Shown here piece by piece: positions 42,841 through 55,691 of a stretch of DNA of 64,000 nucleotides. Within the stretch, counting starts at the first letter, position 1. Each line of letters opens with the position of its first letter. The position numbers and the translations under genes were made by a program. The stretch lies in the NCBI RefSeq assembly GCF_963576675.1, contig NC_088919.1, positions 41,996,501-42,060,500 of the forward strand, in the 5' to 3' direction. The notes under the pieces are model-generated. The model saw only the letters and a list, made by a program, of their open reading frames with translations, had not been told where the DNA came from and did no database searches. This stretch comes from Euphorbia lathyris. Lineage: Eukaryota; Streptophyta; Magnoliopsida; Malpighiales; Euphorbiaceae.

Positions 42841-43675
42841 TTTTTTTTATATATAAATTGATGTATTTAAAAATAGTAACTATTATTCAATTTTATCTTT
42901 AATTTATATCAACGACAATAATTACTCAAACTGTATTATATTGAAAGGAAAATTACTATTGAAAGGAATCTTCAACAAATCGGACTGGCACAGAGTTGAA
43001 CCGGAAATCGGAGGTCGGATCGAAAACCGGTGCAACTCCGGTTTTTTAAAGATTTATTTAGAAAAAAAAAATAGATCTAGGGAGGAGAGAAAGAAAGGCA
43101 GAAGAAAATATAGATGCGTGGAAGCTAAAAGAGATCTGTAAAAATAAATTGAAAAAAATAAAGATCTATTGCTTCATTTTTTCTTTGCTTCAATGGAGAT
43201 CTGTTTCTCAGTAAAAAAAACACGAAAGAATGGAGTGAGTTAGAGGAGAGAGAAAGAATGATGAGCTAGAGGATAGAAGAAAATAGGGTCTAGATATCTC
43301 TTTGATTGATAATGCAAAAGACATTTAAAATTAGAGCTAAAACTTACCAATTTTCTTTCCTATTCTTTTTTTCTTTTTTAATAAACTAATTTTTTTCTCT
43401 TTTTTCTAAATTACTAACTTCATTTCTTATTTTATATTATAATACATTGAAATCCAATTTATTCAAAAATTTAAAGCTAAAACTAAATATAACAACACTA
43501 ATTATATGTCATTTTAAAGAAAAATGAAAAAAATAATTAGGTTAATTTTATATTAAAATAATATTATCTTATATATTTAAGTCTTAAATTACAAAACATA
43601 ACAAACCAATTTTTTTTTATAATTTATTTTTGGATATATGTAATTTAGAAAAATAATTGTAAATTAATTATATAT
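42841..43675. other. AT-rich spacer, nothing recognised
   Basis: A short CCGG-rich patch (42980-43045) and purine-rich runs only. No gene is seen. Confidence 0.35.
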
Positions 43676-43682
43676 AAATATT

Positions 43683-45059
43683 AGGAAAAAGTATAAAAAT
43701 AAACCTTGTGGTTACGTCCATTTTCGAACAACATCCATGTGGTTTAAAAGTTTGCAAAGTGGTACTATGTACTTCATTCCGTTAGCAAACACATACCAAA
43801 TTGACTAACAGTGTTAAAAGTCAAAGGGAAAAGAATTAATTTGGTTCTTATATTTATTTATTTTTATAAATTGACCCCCTTATTATTTAATTATCACAAA
43901 CAAATCCAAAAATAAATAATAAAAATTAAATATACCGTCATCTCCATTCCTCCTTAATTTTTAATTTTTTTGTTCTTTCTCTCTTCTTTCTCTCTTTTAC
44001 TTTCTCACTCTAAACTCAATTGAGAGCAAAGACAGCTGACAGCTGTAATCTGGCTTGCACCTTATCAGCAGAGAACCAATACGGAGCCGCAACTTTCCAA
44101 AACCTTCTCAATAGAGTTCGCATCTCCGGCGACTTCCTGTGGCCATCACCAGCCTTATCCTACGCAATTTCTCACTTTCATTTACAATAATATAAAAAAA
44201 ATCAGCAAACACCTGAAGTTGAGGAAGGAAAACTTCCAAACCTTGTCCGACGGAGATAGATGTGACGGAGACGAGACGGAAGAGGAAGTGGCGGCTAATT
44301 TCCATAGATTTCTCCTCATTCGAGGCAGAGATGACATGCTAATGGAAGGAAATCTGACACCAAAACCCCTAATACCACTACGATTTGGATGAAATTCAGC
44401 AACATTTAAAGAGTAATCAGAGGCATAACCGATGGAGAAAACTCCATAAGCTTGTGCATTTGCTTCTAATAGTAACATTTTATTGTGAAGAAGAGTATAA
44501 AATAGAAAATAAGAGGAAAACCAGTGGCTGCTTAATAATGAAATGTTTGAATTCTTCTTGGTTTGATTTGGTTTGGTAATTACTAATAATGAAATTATTG
44601 GTGTTGTTGATTTCGAAGTTGTCTGCAACTGCAATTTTTTTAGTTCATCTTTAAAATGGTTAGGCTAGGGAGAGAAGAATAGAGAGTATAAGAATTCAAA
44701 ACATGGAAATTCAATTGATTTTAGAGAGAGAAATTAACAAAAATGAGAGAGAGAAGAGAGAGAAAGAAGAAAAAAAATAAGAAATTAAAGAGAGATGGAG
44801 AAGATGGTATATTTGATTTTTATTTTTTATTTTGGGGTTTGTTTGTGGTAATTAGATAATAAGGGGGTCAATTTATAAAAATAAATAAATATAAGGAACA
44901 AATTAACTCTTTTTCCTTTGACTTTTAACGCCGTTAGTCAATTTGGTATGTGTTTGCTAACGGAATAAAGTACATGGTACCATTTTGCAAACTTTTAAAC
45001 CACATGGGTGCTGTTCGAAAATGGACGTAACCATAAGGTTTATTTTTGTACTTTTTCCT
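43683..45059. mobile_element. terminal-inverted-repeat element with captured gene piece
   Basis: Inverted arms of about 210 bp start AGGAAAAAGTA-AAAATAAACCTTGTGG and end with its complement; 7-bp flanks AAATATT (43676-43682, 45060-45066). The arms match over features such as CAAATTGACTAA and GACCCCCTTATT. The 950-bp interior is less AT-rich and contains gene-like minus-strand sequence, which fits a Pack-TIR (Pack-MULE-like) element. Confidence 0.75.
44018..44460 (-). pseudogene. captured fragment, ABCD2-like peroxisomal/plastid ABC transporter
   Basis: On the minus strand 44018-44123 reads RRFWKVAAPYWFSADKVQAR and continues LQLSAVFALN before a stop. This is how the membrane domain of plant ABCD2-type half transporters begins, as I recall it. 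Upstream, 44226-44460 encodes a Ser-rich stretch that could be the transit-peptide exon (SSLPRMRRNLWKLAATSSS, LSPSDKVWKFS), followed by a GT-starting intron-like gap. It is a gene fragment only, lacking the nucleotide-binding domain. Confidence 0.5.
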
Positions 45060-45320
45060 AAATATTATTTATTTATTTATTATGTCATCCGGTCTTACCA
45101 ATTCGAGTCATCCGATCCGAATAAGTGACCCGTGACCCATTTATAAATCCGGTTTGATATTCGGTTCGGTTCTGATAACATTGAAATTGTTGGGTTGGGT
45201 AAGTTATTATTTTTTTTTTGGTAGAAAGTTGGGTAAATTATTAATTATATATTAATTGAGTAAATATATAGTGTTTTATGACAAGTGGGGCCTATAAAAA
45301 ATGAAATTAAGAGATAATTA

Positions 45321-46224
45321 GAGCATTGCAATGGGGGAATCACTTTGCAATAAGTGATACAAATTGCTGTATTAAGCCATTGTGGGCTGTTGTCTCAAAT
45401 GAGGGAGAAAGAGAGGTGTATCACAATTGTGATACACTTGTGAGTTTTTTTTGTAAATATGCAAGGTGTGGTCCACGCTTCATTCAACGGCTGAGATCGC
45501 GTCTCAGCTGACTCGTGTGCTACACGTGCGCTTGAGGCGCGTCCAGCCGTAAAAGTAGAGGTGGCAATTTCTGACACGAAAACACGATTATAGAGCCAAC
45601 CCGACTGACACGACACGATTGACACGAAAATCATTTTTTTTAGCATTTGTAACATATTAAATCATATGGAACATAAATATGAGATAACACGATTTTGACA
45701 CGAAACACGATAATTGACAGGTCTACGTAAAAGTGGACTATGAGACATTTATTATTTATTATTTTTTTAAAAATTCGAAAAAGCAGAGGCGGTCACATGG
45801 GGGATATTTAATTATTTTCTCGTTTTTAAATCTTGTATTTTATTCCGTTTCGTATTCTCGTGTTTTATTTCAATAAAAAATTATTGTTTGTGATATTTTT
45901 TATTTTTGCAATTAATTATATTTTTTAATTAACTATTTCGGTTCAAAATAATTATAGATATAATTGATATTTATTTTTTTTAACCAATTTATAGATTAAT
46001 GAAATTATTTAGATTGAATGATGAAATAATTAGATTAATTGTTAGTTGGAAAGATATAATAATTTATTTGGAATGTGTAAGAGTTTTATGACAAGTGTGT
46101 CCTACGTAAAAAGTGATACAAATTGGTTTAATGGAGAAGTAGTTGAGTGTATTAGATTTTTTTGAAAAAAGTGGATTTTTTTAGATATAATACAAAAAAG
46201 TTGTATCACCAATTGTGGGTGCTC
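45321..46224. mobile_element. PIF/Harbinger MITE (E1)
   Basis: Ends GAGCATTGCAATGGGGG and GTGGGTGCTC with TTA on both sides (45318-45320, 46225-46227). It shares its interior with E2 and E3: ATTAATTATATTTTTTAATTA, TTTATGACAAGTG, TTGAGTGTATTAGATT. It contains a GC-rich palindromic block (45489-45551) and a nested hAT MITE (45556-45725). Confidence 0.8.
45556..45725. mobile_element. 170-bp hAT MITE nested in E1
   Basis: Ends TAGAGGTGGCAATTTCTGAC and its diverged complement GTCAATT-ACAGGTCTA. An exact 8-bp target duplication CGTAAAAG lies at 45548-45555 and 45726-45733. CACGA words repeat through both arms. Confidence 0.85.
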
Positions 46225-46247
46225 TTATAGTGGATTGTTAATTGTAA

Positions 46248-46577
46248 GAGCACCTGCAATGGGTGTATCACTTTGAGAAAAGTGATACACTTTATTGTAT
46301 TACTACATTGGGATGTTGTTTCAAATTAGGAGAGAGAACCAAATGTATCACTTTTGTGATACACCCACGAATAAAATAGAGCAAAATGATGTTTGTGGTC
46401 CACTTCCTATCTTGTGGCTGAGATCGCGCCTCAGCTGGCGCGTCTCAGCCGTAAAAGTAGAATGCGCAATATTTTTTTTTCATTTTAAAAAAAAAAGTAG
46501 AGGCAGTGTATCACGGATATAGTTTAAAAATTTGAATTATTTTCAGAATATATCCGTTGTTGATTTTTGTTTTAAAA

Positions 46578-46654
<77 letters not shown>

Positions 46655-47162
46655 ACAAATATAAAACGGTAACATTTTATAACAACTATTTTTTTTTTTG
46701 AAAATTTCATTATAAATCCATATTCATTTACATTTTTTCATAATTAAATATAATTTTTTCGTTTTTAAATCTTGTATTTTATTCCGTTTCGTATTCTCGT
46801 GTTTTATTTCAATAAAAATATAGTTTCTGATATATATTATTTTTGCAATTAATTATATTTTTTAATTAATTTTTTCGGTTCAAAATAATTATAGATATAA
46901 TTAATATTTATTTTTTTTAACTAATTTATAGATTAATGGAATTATTTAGGTTTAATGATGAAATAATTAGATTAATTGTTTGGTGGAAAGAAATAACAAT
47001 TTATTTGAAATGTGTAAGAGTTTTATGACAAGTGGATCCTACGTAAAAAAGTGATACAAATGGGTGTAATAGATAGATGGTTGAGTGTATTAGATTTTTT
47101 TGAAAAAAATAGGTTTTTTGGGATATAATTCAATAAAAGTGAGACACCCATTGTGGGTGTTC
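46248..47162. mobile_element. PIF/Harbinger MITE (E2)
   Basis: Starts GAGCACCTGCAATGGGTG after TAA (46245-46247) and ends CACCCATTGTGGGTGTTC. The right flank TGA shows a mutated duplication. It is homologous to E1 over its length and contains a (TA)n run (46581-46650). It lies 21 bp to the right of the TTA copy flanking E1, in the same orientation. Confidence 0.75.
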
Positions 47163-47278
47163 TGAGTGTTTTTATATATGTGGCATTCAAAAGGAGTAAA
47201 CTCCACTATTGATGCTCTAAGAGTACCTACAATGATTGTAACAAACCATTTTTATAAACCATTGCCACCTAAGCCTAA

Positions 47279-49421
47279 GAGCACCCACAATGGGTGATAC
47301 AAGTTTTTTGAATTATATAAAAAAAACCCACTTTTTTTCAAAAAAATCTAATACACTCAACTACCTCTCCATTAAACCAATTTGTATCACTTTTTAGGTA
47401 GGACCCACATGTCATAAAACTCTTACACATTTCAAATAAATTATTATTTCTTTCCACCAAACAATTAATCTAATTATTTCATCATTTAATCTAAATAATT
47501 CCATTAATCTATAAATTGGTTAAAAAATAAACATCAATTATATCTATAATTATTTTGAACCGAACTAGTTAATTAAAAAATATAATTAATTGCAAAAATA
47601 ATAAATATCACAAACAATATTTTTTTTATTGAAATAAAACACGAGAATACGAAACGAAATAAAATACAAGATTTAAAAACGAGGAAATTACATTAAAATA
47701 CAGTTAAAACAAATACAGTTAAACAAATACAGTTAAAACAAATACAGTTAAACAAATACAATTAAAACAAATACAGTTAAAACAATACAATTCAAACTAA
47801 CACAATTATTGAAATACATCTGGGTATTTCATCATGATGTAGGAGCACATAATATCATATCTTTTTTATGCTCTTCATTCATTCCGTCTGAACCCGATTT
47901 GATAAAATCAAAATCTCGTTGCATCACAACAACGTCATTTTGCCATGACACTTCCTTCGCTGCTAGCATTTTTTCTTCATGCATTTTTTCAACACGAGCT
48001 AAATCATCACTGATGGCGGACGATGTTGCCTTTTGTTTGCCTTTGTCTTTAGCCGCCGCCTTCGCCGCCTTAATTCCCGGTGGCCGTTCATGTTTCTCTT
48101 CTGTTTCGGCGACCTCTTCACCTCCAACGATTCCCCCATTCGCCATAATATAGTCCCGCCATTTAGATTCATTGCATAAAACCCGTCAACAATGGATATA
48201 GGTGAATGCCGTGTTCCACTTCGCTCGGTATAGAGACCGAGCATTTTCAACGCGTCCATTATCCCCTTTTCCACTTAATTGTAAATTCTGCACTTTCATA
48301 AATGAACCAACAAATCTATTGGTTTCTCTACTGATTCGTAAAAATTTATTCTTACCCTTACCGCTTGTGAGTGCTTCCGAATTTCTGGGCCTCCTTTCGT
48401 TGAACATAGTGCTTATTCGAGTCCAGAACGTTCTTTCCTTCTGAGCCGAGCCAACAACGTTGTCTGTAGAAATTGATAAAAAACATTTACATAATAAGTC
48501 TTCTAGTTCATGTGTCCATTTATACTATTTTCGCTTCTTTGTTGGCTCGACAACAGGTTCACTGAGAATTGATTCGTCAATCTCTTCTTCTTCGTCGTCG
48601 TTGTCTTCATCGTCAAGATCGACAGAATCCCGATTTGGCGAGTCAAGATTTGGCGACTGTGATCCAGAAAATGAACTTCTTGAACTGTTGAATGAAAGAT
48701 ACGGATCAGTATAACCCGAATTTTGGACGTGATGGTTCATCGGTTGACTATCGTTATATTGGGTCATATTGGCGTAACGAACATCGGGATGGTAGAAGTT
48801 TTGAGGGTTTGGCACAAAATTACAGTAATTTTGAGGAAATCCCGGTTGCGGAGATCTCCTCATGGGAGATATTTGCATATTCGAAGTATTTCGGTTTGGC
48901 ATTTGGAAAGGATTAGGGTGTTGCGAATCAGAATAACGATTTTTCTCCAAGGATTTTTTCTTGCCTTGACGTTTCTCTATACTTCTAAAGGATTTAAGTG
49001 AGTTTATTTGTTGTGTAAAGGATTTGGGTGATATGAAAAAAAAATGAATAGGTATTTATAATGAAATTTTTCAAAAAAAAAAAAATGTTACCGTTGATTT
49101 ATATCCGTTGGGTCTATGTATATTTTATTACAAAAATAACAAAACCAAAACCAATAGATATATTAAAAACAATTGATATTTTAAAGACCCATCCCCCATC
49201 TCTGCTATTTCCAATTTTATTAAAAAAAAAGAAAAATAAATGACACAAAGTCCACTTTTGCGGCTGGACCTCACCTTTATCATTAACAAAAAAAAATCTC
49301 ACATTGTATCACATTTCTGATACAACTCTCTTTTTCCATCATTTGATACAATAGCCCACAATAGGTTAATTCAACAATTTGTCTTAGATACAGCAAACTA
49401 ATGCTGCCATTGCACATGCTC
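47279..49421 (-). mobile_element. PIF/Harbinger element carrying ORF1 only (E3)
   Basis: Starts GAGCACCCACAATGGGTG after TAA (47276-47278) and ends CCATTGCACATGCTC before TAA (49422-49424). The interior beyond the ORF matches E1/E2 in inverse orientation. It has an ORF1 (Myb-like) gene but no DDE transposase gene, so it is a likely intermediate between an autonomous parent and the E1/E2 MITEs. A 14-15-bp minisatellite AAATACAGTTAAAAC is at 47693-47790. Confidence 0.82.
47832..48950 (-). pseudogene. Harbinger ORF1, Myb/SANT-like DNA-binding protein (E3)
   Basis: A single 373-codon frame with two in-frame stops (TAG after residue 141, TGA near 48187). The first 140 residues are Asn/Pro/Ser-rich and acidic (DDEDNDDEEEEIDES). 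Then a Myb/SANT-like region YKWTHELEDLLCKCFLS ... FWTRISTMFNERRP, ARSLYRAKWNTAF, and a NAM-associated C-terminal part (ARVEKMHEEKMLAAKEVSWQ). Harbinger ORF1 proteins bind DNA and help bring the transposase to the nucleus. Confidence 0.8.
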
Positions 49422-49511
49422 TAAGTAACACACATAAATAACACACAACTATATCATTTGTTACTTCAAAATTTTATAGGATCCACTTGTCATAATACTA
49501 TATTTATTTAA

Positions 49512-50007
49512 GAGCACCTATAAGAACATTCATAGTCCTCATATCACTTTTTTCGTATCACTTCACTAAAACACCACCTTTTAAAAAAAAAATCTAATAC
49601 ACTCAATCACATCTCTATTACACCTCTTTTGTATCACTTTTCTTTGCAGGCCTCACTTGTCATAAAACTCTTACACACTTCAAATAAACTATTATTTCTA
49701 TTTACCAAACAATTAATCTAATTATTTCATTATTCAATTTAAATAATTCAATTAATATATAAATTAGTTAAAAAAATAAATATCAATTATATCTATAATT
49801 ATTTTCTACCGAAATGTTTAATTAAAAAATATAATCAATTGCAAAAATAACATATATCACAAACGATATTTTTTATTAAAATAAATCACGAGAATACAAA
49901 ACGGAAAAAATACAAGATTTAAAAACGAATCGGAATACAGATTTTTTTACGAGGATTTTTTGCTACGTTGACGTTTATCCATATCTCTAAATGTGCAAAA
50001 GGTTTTT
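49512..50007. mobile_element. left part of Harbinger element E4
   Basis: Starts GAGCACCTATAAG after TAA (49509-49511) and matches the E3 end (AATCTAATACACTCAA, CATAAAACTCTTACACA, AATTAATTGCAAAAAT-type words). It reaches the start of an ORF1-like gene (GAGGATTTTTTGCTACGTTG) and is then cut by the copia element. The right part resumes at 56043. Confidence 0.65.
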
Positions 50008-50116
50008 CTGCGAATAGGGAGAATAAACACTGTACTCTTTTTCCCACTAGGTTTTACTTGGTAAGGTTTTTAATGAGGCAGTGTCCTATTTGTATGGATG
50101 AACATCCAAGGGGGAG

Positions 50117-50454
50117 TGTTATAAATAATTACTATTAAGTTAATATTATTAATGGATGTCCACCATATTAAATGCATAGCCACCAAATTAAATGCATGTA
50201 CACCAACAACTAAACATGTATTAAATATACAAATGGTATGCTTAAAGATAAGTGTAATTAAGATCATTCATTTTGTAAGCCTACTACTATAGATAGGCTT
50301 ATACCCCATTTGTAATATACACCAAGATTAAGCTCTTATGCTATTATAATCTTTCTCTCAATCTAACTTCTTCATTATAATATTATTAATCTCCATATAT
50401 ATTTACATATAAGTGTGGTTATAATCACACTATAATTTCGGTAATTTTATAACA
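50117..50454 (+). repeat. left LTR of copia
   Basis: TGTTATAAATAATTA ... TTTTATAACA. Differs from the right LTR by several substitutions and a few short indels, including TTTACATACATTTATTAATC present only on the right. Contains ACTATAGATAGGC, a likely TATA region. Confidence 0.85.
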
Positions 50455-50859
50455 CGTTATCAGCACTAGTTTGCTCAATCGATTAATTTCAAATTTTCTT
50501 TCAATTAATCTCAAGTAAGTGCTATTTATTTTATTTGTTACACATTATAATTTTATTTCTAATACAATTTTTTGTATTATATTGTCCATATACCTCGTAT
50601 ACATACACACTATATACACACCGCACATATACACTGTTTACATATTCTTTAGACGTATCAAATACGTCATTATAATGTCAGCATATCGTCATCATTCTGC
50701 CATAATATATGTACATATCAAATACGTCGTCGTACCATATTCAATCCTAAAACTAACACACTATAAAGACACTTATATATCTCATTATCTACGCCTCCAT
50801 TAACCCAGCTGCATATTCACCATCTTCCATTCTCTCCTTGTCCAAACCAAAAGAAAAAA

Positions 50860-50991
50860 ATGGCGAATCCGATAGAGCGAGAACCCATGGATGAAATCGG
50901 TTACCTCCTACTCACAGAGATAATTCTTCTTGCCATCCTCCTCATAATATTCGCCTATTTCCTTCCCAAGATCATTATCGGTCCTCGATAG
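50860..50991 (+). CDS. small membrane-peptide ORF inside the copia element
   Basis: 43 codons: start context AAAAAAAATGGCG is excellent. Protein begins MANPIEREPMDEIGYLL, then a single hydrophobic helix LTEIILLAILLIIFAYFLP, and ends KIIIGPR. Upstream CACTATAAAG (50758-50767) could be a TATA box. Downstream, from about 51013, GTAGGTAAAAT to TTTTCTGCAG (ends near 51092) looks like a GT-AG intron in a 3' UTR. Base use is richer in G+C than its surroundings. I do not recognise it. It looks like a captured plant gene or leader peptide, but chance is possible. Confidence 0.4.
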   Translation: MANPIEREPMDEIGYLLLTEIILLAILLIIFAYFLPKIIIGPR

Positions 50992-51291
50992 GGAGGAAGG
51001 AAACAATAGAAGTAGGTAAAATAAAATAAAATTTATTTTTGTTGAAGTTGTCAAGTGTATTTGAGTCACTTGCTTTTGTTATTTTCTGCAGAGAGGAATA
51101 ATGTATTAATCCTTGCAAAAATAATTTTTATCTTCTACTAAAACAGTTTAATCTTTTGTTTTATTCTTTTGATTAGCATTAATAGAAAATTAAAAGTAGG
51201 AAATTATTCATTATCCAATTAAAAGTAGGAAATTATTCATTATTCAATTAAATTGTAATTATTTAGGTTCTAGATGGGTTGAAATTTTATA

Positions 51292-52012
51292 GGGTAAACT
51301 ACACCAATGGTACATGAACTTTACATAGTTTACACTTTGGTACCTAGATTACATTCTGTCCTAAAAATATACCTGAAGTAACGATGACCGGACAATTTAG
51401 TATATTTTTACCGGTTATGATCGGTCAACGCGAGTTTCATGAGTTAATTACATTAATGGTCCCGAACTTTACCATAATTCACACTTCGGTACCTGGATTT
51501 TATTTTATCCTAAAAACATAAACAAGTAAAGGTGACTGAAAGGTTTAGTTCATTTGATCGGTTAGTAACCGGGTAATATGAACTAAACATTAGGACTCAC
51601 CATAAACTCAATTAACATAAAATTATAATATTGTCATTTATGAGCTAAATGACAGTATTATAATTTTATGTTAATTGAGTTTATGATTGGTCTCAATTTT
51701 TAATTTAAAATAGTGAAACTCGGGTTGATCAATCAGTGATTGGTCAAATATACTAAAATATTGAGTCATCTTTACTTTAAGTGTATTTTTTGGACAAAAT
51801 GAAATCTAGGTATCAAAATGTGAATTCAGGTAAAGTTCAGGTACCATCAGTGTAATTTACTCGTCAAAATCGCATTGACCGGCCATTAACCGGTAAAATA
51901 TACTTAATTGTCCGGTCATCGTTACTTCAGGTATATTTTTAAGACAAAATGTAATATAGATACCAAAGTGTGAATTAGGGTAAAGTTCAGGTACCATTGG
52001 TATAATTTACTC
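51292..52012. mobile_element. MULE-like MITE in copia leader
   Basis: Inverted ends GGGTAAACTACACCAATGGTAC and GTACCATTGGTATAATTTACTC. An exact 10-bp target duplication AAATTTTATA lies at 51282-51291 and 52013-52022. Arms carry GATGACCGGACAATT words. No coding sequence. Confidence 0.82.
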
Positions 52013-52299
52013 AAATTTTATATGGAAACAAACCGGTTTGAGTTTTAATATATACAAATAATACATGTATGAACTATGTATAGTATACAAATGCAGAATA
52101 TTTTTCTTTTAGAAATGGATAAACAGTTGTTACTACAATATAGCAGCACAAAAATTAATTGAGGGCTCCAGCAGAGCCAGTATAATCCTACTACAATATC
52201 TGGTAACACAAAATTAATTTAAGGCTCCGATAGAGCCAGTGTAATCCTACCAAGAGGAACAAAATTTATTATAAATAATGCATTATTTCCCCAAAATCT

Positions 52300-55200
52300 C
52301 ACAGAAATTTGCTAAGTTTCAAAGATATTCGCAGAAATGGATATCATATTGAGACTGTAAATGAAGGAAATCAAGAATGTCTTTATATTACGAATATAAT
52401 TTCAGGGAAGAAATGTATGATGGAAAAATTTAATACTTTATCCTCTGGTTTATATTTCACATTCATTAATGTGATTGAAGCAAATCTTACAGTAAACCAG
52501 AAGTTTACAGATTCAAATACTTATAAGATTTGGCATGATAGACTGGGTCATCCTGGTTCTATAATGATGAGAAAAATTATAGAAAATGCAAATGGGCATC
52601 CATTGAAGAGCCAGAAGATTCTTCAAAACAATGAATATTTTTATGCTGCTTGTTCGCAAGGCAAATTAATTATAAGGCCCTCGAAGGGTAAGATTGGAAT
52701 TGAATCACCGACATTTTTAGAACGCCTTCAAGGCAATATATGTGGAGCAATTCATCCACCATATGGACCATTTAGGTACTTTATGGTTCTAATTGATGCT
52801 TCTACTCGATGGTCACATATATGTTTATTATCATCAGCAATATAGCTTTTGCGAGATTGCTTGCTCAAACCATTAGATTAAGAGCAAAATTTCCTGATTA
52901 TCCAATTAAGACAATTCGTCTTGATAATGCCGGTGAATTCATATCCCAAACATTTAATGATTATTGTATGTCACTTGGGATAAGTGTTGAACATCCTGTA
53001 GCTTATGTTCATACACAAAATGGTCTAGCTGATTCATTTATTAAACGTCTGCAATTAATCGCTAGACCATTACTCATGCGAACTAATCTTCTTACATATG
53101 TGTGGGGATATGCAATTTTACATGCAACATCACTTATATCTATTAGGCCGACAAGTTATCATGAGTATTCCCATTACAATTAACTTTTGGTCATGAGCCT
53201 AATATTTCTCATCTGAGAATTTTTGGATGTGCAGTATATGTTCATATTGCTCCACCACATCGTACTAAAATGGGTCCTTAAAGAAGATTAGGAATTTATG
53301 TTGGTTATGAATCTTCCTCAATAATTAAATATCTTGAGCCATTAACAGGAAATATGTTTACTGCATGTTTTGCAGATTGTCATTTTAATGAATCCACATT
53401 CCCTAAATTAGGAGGAGAAAATAAAGATGTGGAAAAGGCAATAACATGGAAAACTTCATCACTCTTTCACATGGATCCTAAAACAAAAGATTGTGAACAA
53501 GAAGTTTAGAAAATAATTCATCTTCAAAATTTAGCAAATCAGTTGCTAGATGCACTTGCTGATCCAAAACAAGTAACAAAATCGCATATACCAGCAGTTA
53601 ATGCACCAATTCGTATTAAAATTGTTGAAGAAAAACATGATGACCATTCTCAAGCACGCCTGAAGGGTGGACGACCTATTGGTTCAAAGGATAAAAATCC
53701 TAGAAAAAGAAAATCGGTCAATGATAAGAATGAATCTATTGAAGATGTAAATACTAACATAAACACACTTCCGGAAGAAGTGCCAACACCTGAAGTTGCG
53801 CAAACAACTAAAGTTGTACAAACACCTGAAGCTGTTACAAATGAAGAGATTTTAATAAATTATATTAGTTCTGAAAAGCGATGTGATCGAAAGGAAATAA
53901 TTATGGATCATATTTTTGCATATAATGTGGCAATGAACATTATAGATGAAAATATGGATCATGAACCACAATATGTTCAAGAATGTCAAAGTAGAAATGA
54001 TTGGCAAAAATGGAAAGATGCAATCCAAGCAGAATTGAATTCTCTCAACAAACGCGAGGTTTTTGGACCAGTAGTCCAAACACCGAAAGGTGTTAAACCC
54101 GTAGGATACAAATGGGTATTTGTTAGAAAGAGAAATGAGAAAAATGAACTTACGAGATATGAAGCAAAACTTGTTGCACAAGGTTTTTCCCAAAGACATG
54201 GGATTGATTATGAGGAGACATATTCTCCTGTTGTGGATGCAATAACTTTTCGATATCTCATTAGCTTGGCAGTACAAGAAATATTGAGCATGCGCTTAAT
54301 TGATGTAGTTACAGCTTATCTATATGGCTCACTTGATAATGATATCTATATGAAAATCCCTAAAGGATTTAAGCTGCAAGAAAAATGTGAAAAATGAGAA
54401 CTTTATTCGATAAAGTTACAGAGGTCCTTGTATGGACATAAACAATCTGGGAGAATGTGGTATAATCATCTTAGTGAATATCTATTGAAAGACGGTTATA
54501 AGAATGATCAAATTTGTCCATGTGTTTTCATAAAGAGATCGGGAACTGGATTTTCTATTTATGTAGATGATCTGAATATTATTGGAACTCTTGAAGAGAT
54601 TTCAAAAGTAGTGGATTATTTGAAAAAGGAATTTGAGATGAAAGACCTTGGAAAGACAAAATTTTGTTTTGGCTTACAAATTGATCACCTAAAGAAGGGA
54701 ATCTTTCTTCACCAATCCACTTACACAGAAAAGATCCTTAAAAGATTTTACATGGACAAAGCACATCCATTGAGTAGTCCAATGGTTGTTCGATCACTTG
54801 ATGTAATCAAAGATCCTTTCAGACCTCAGGAAGATAAGGAAGAGATTCTTGGTCCTGAAGTACCATATCTTAGTGCAATAGGTGCACTAATGTATCTTGC
54901 TAACAATACGAGGCCCGATATTGCTTTTTCTGTCAATTTGTTATCTAGATACAACTATACATCTACACGAAGGCATTGGAATGCAATTAAGCATATATTC
55001 TGCTATCTTCAAGGAACTATTGATTTGGGTTTATTTTATGCATATGAAACTAAACCTAAATTAGTAGGCTATGCCGATGCAGGTTACTTATCTGATCCAC
55101 ACAAAGCTCGATCACAAACAGGCTATTTATTCACATATGGAAGTACAACTATATCTTGGCGCTCTACGAAGCAAACTATTACAGCCACTTCCTCAAATCA

Positions 55201-55561
55201 TGCTGAGTTAATAGCTATTCATGAAGCAAACCGAGAATGTGTTTGGCTAAGATCATTAACCAAGCATATACAAGAGTCATGTGGTAGATCATCAGATGAA
55301 GGAACATCGACTACAATATATGAAGATAATGCAGCTTGCATTGCTCAACTGAAGAAAGGCTACACTAAAGGAGACAGAATAAAGCACATTTCACCAAAAT
55401 TTTTCTTTACTTATGACCTTCAAAAGAATGGTGAAATCAGTATTCAGCAAATTCGATTAAGTGACAATCTGGAAGATTTATTCATAAAGGCATTACCTTC
55501 TACAACTTTTAAGAAGTTGGTTTACGGTATTCGAATGCGCTGTCTCAAAGATCTTCCATAA
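52300..55561 (+). pseudogene. copia pol: integrase, reverse transcriptase, RNase H
   Basis: 52309-52845 holds the GAG pre-integrase and first part of integrase (KIWHDRLGHPGSIMMRKII). 52809-53183 continues integrase (IRLDNAGEFISQTFNDY, VAYVHTQNGLADSFIKRLQ), where Glu of the catalytic E is altered (ADSFI). 53543-54397 is the RT start (WKDAIQAELNSL, KLVAQGFSQRHGIDYEETY). 54428-55561 has RT end and RNase H (FSIYVDDLNIIG, GYADAGYLSD, ATSSNHAELIAIHEA). Frameshifts or stops separate the parts. The usual YADAD box is YADAG. Confidence 0.85.
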
Positions 55562-55691
55562 TACTGCGAATAGGGGGAGTAAACACTGTACTCCTTTCCC
55601 TTAACCAATGGTTTTTTCCCACTGGGTTTTACTTGGTAAAGTTTTTAATGAGCCAGTACCCTATTCGCATGGATGGACATCCAAGGGGGAG

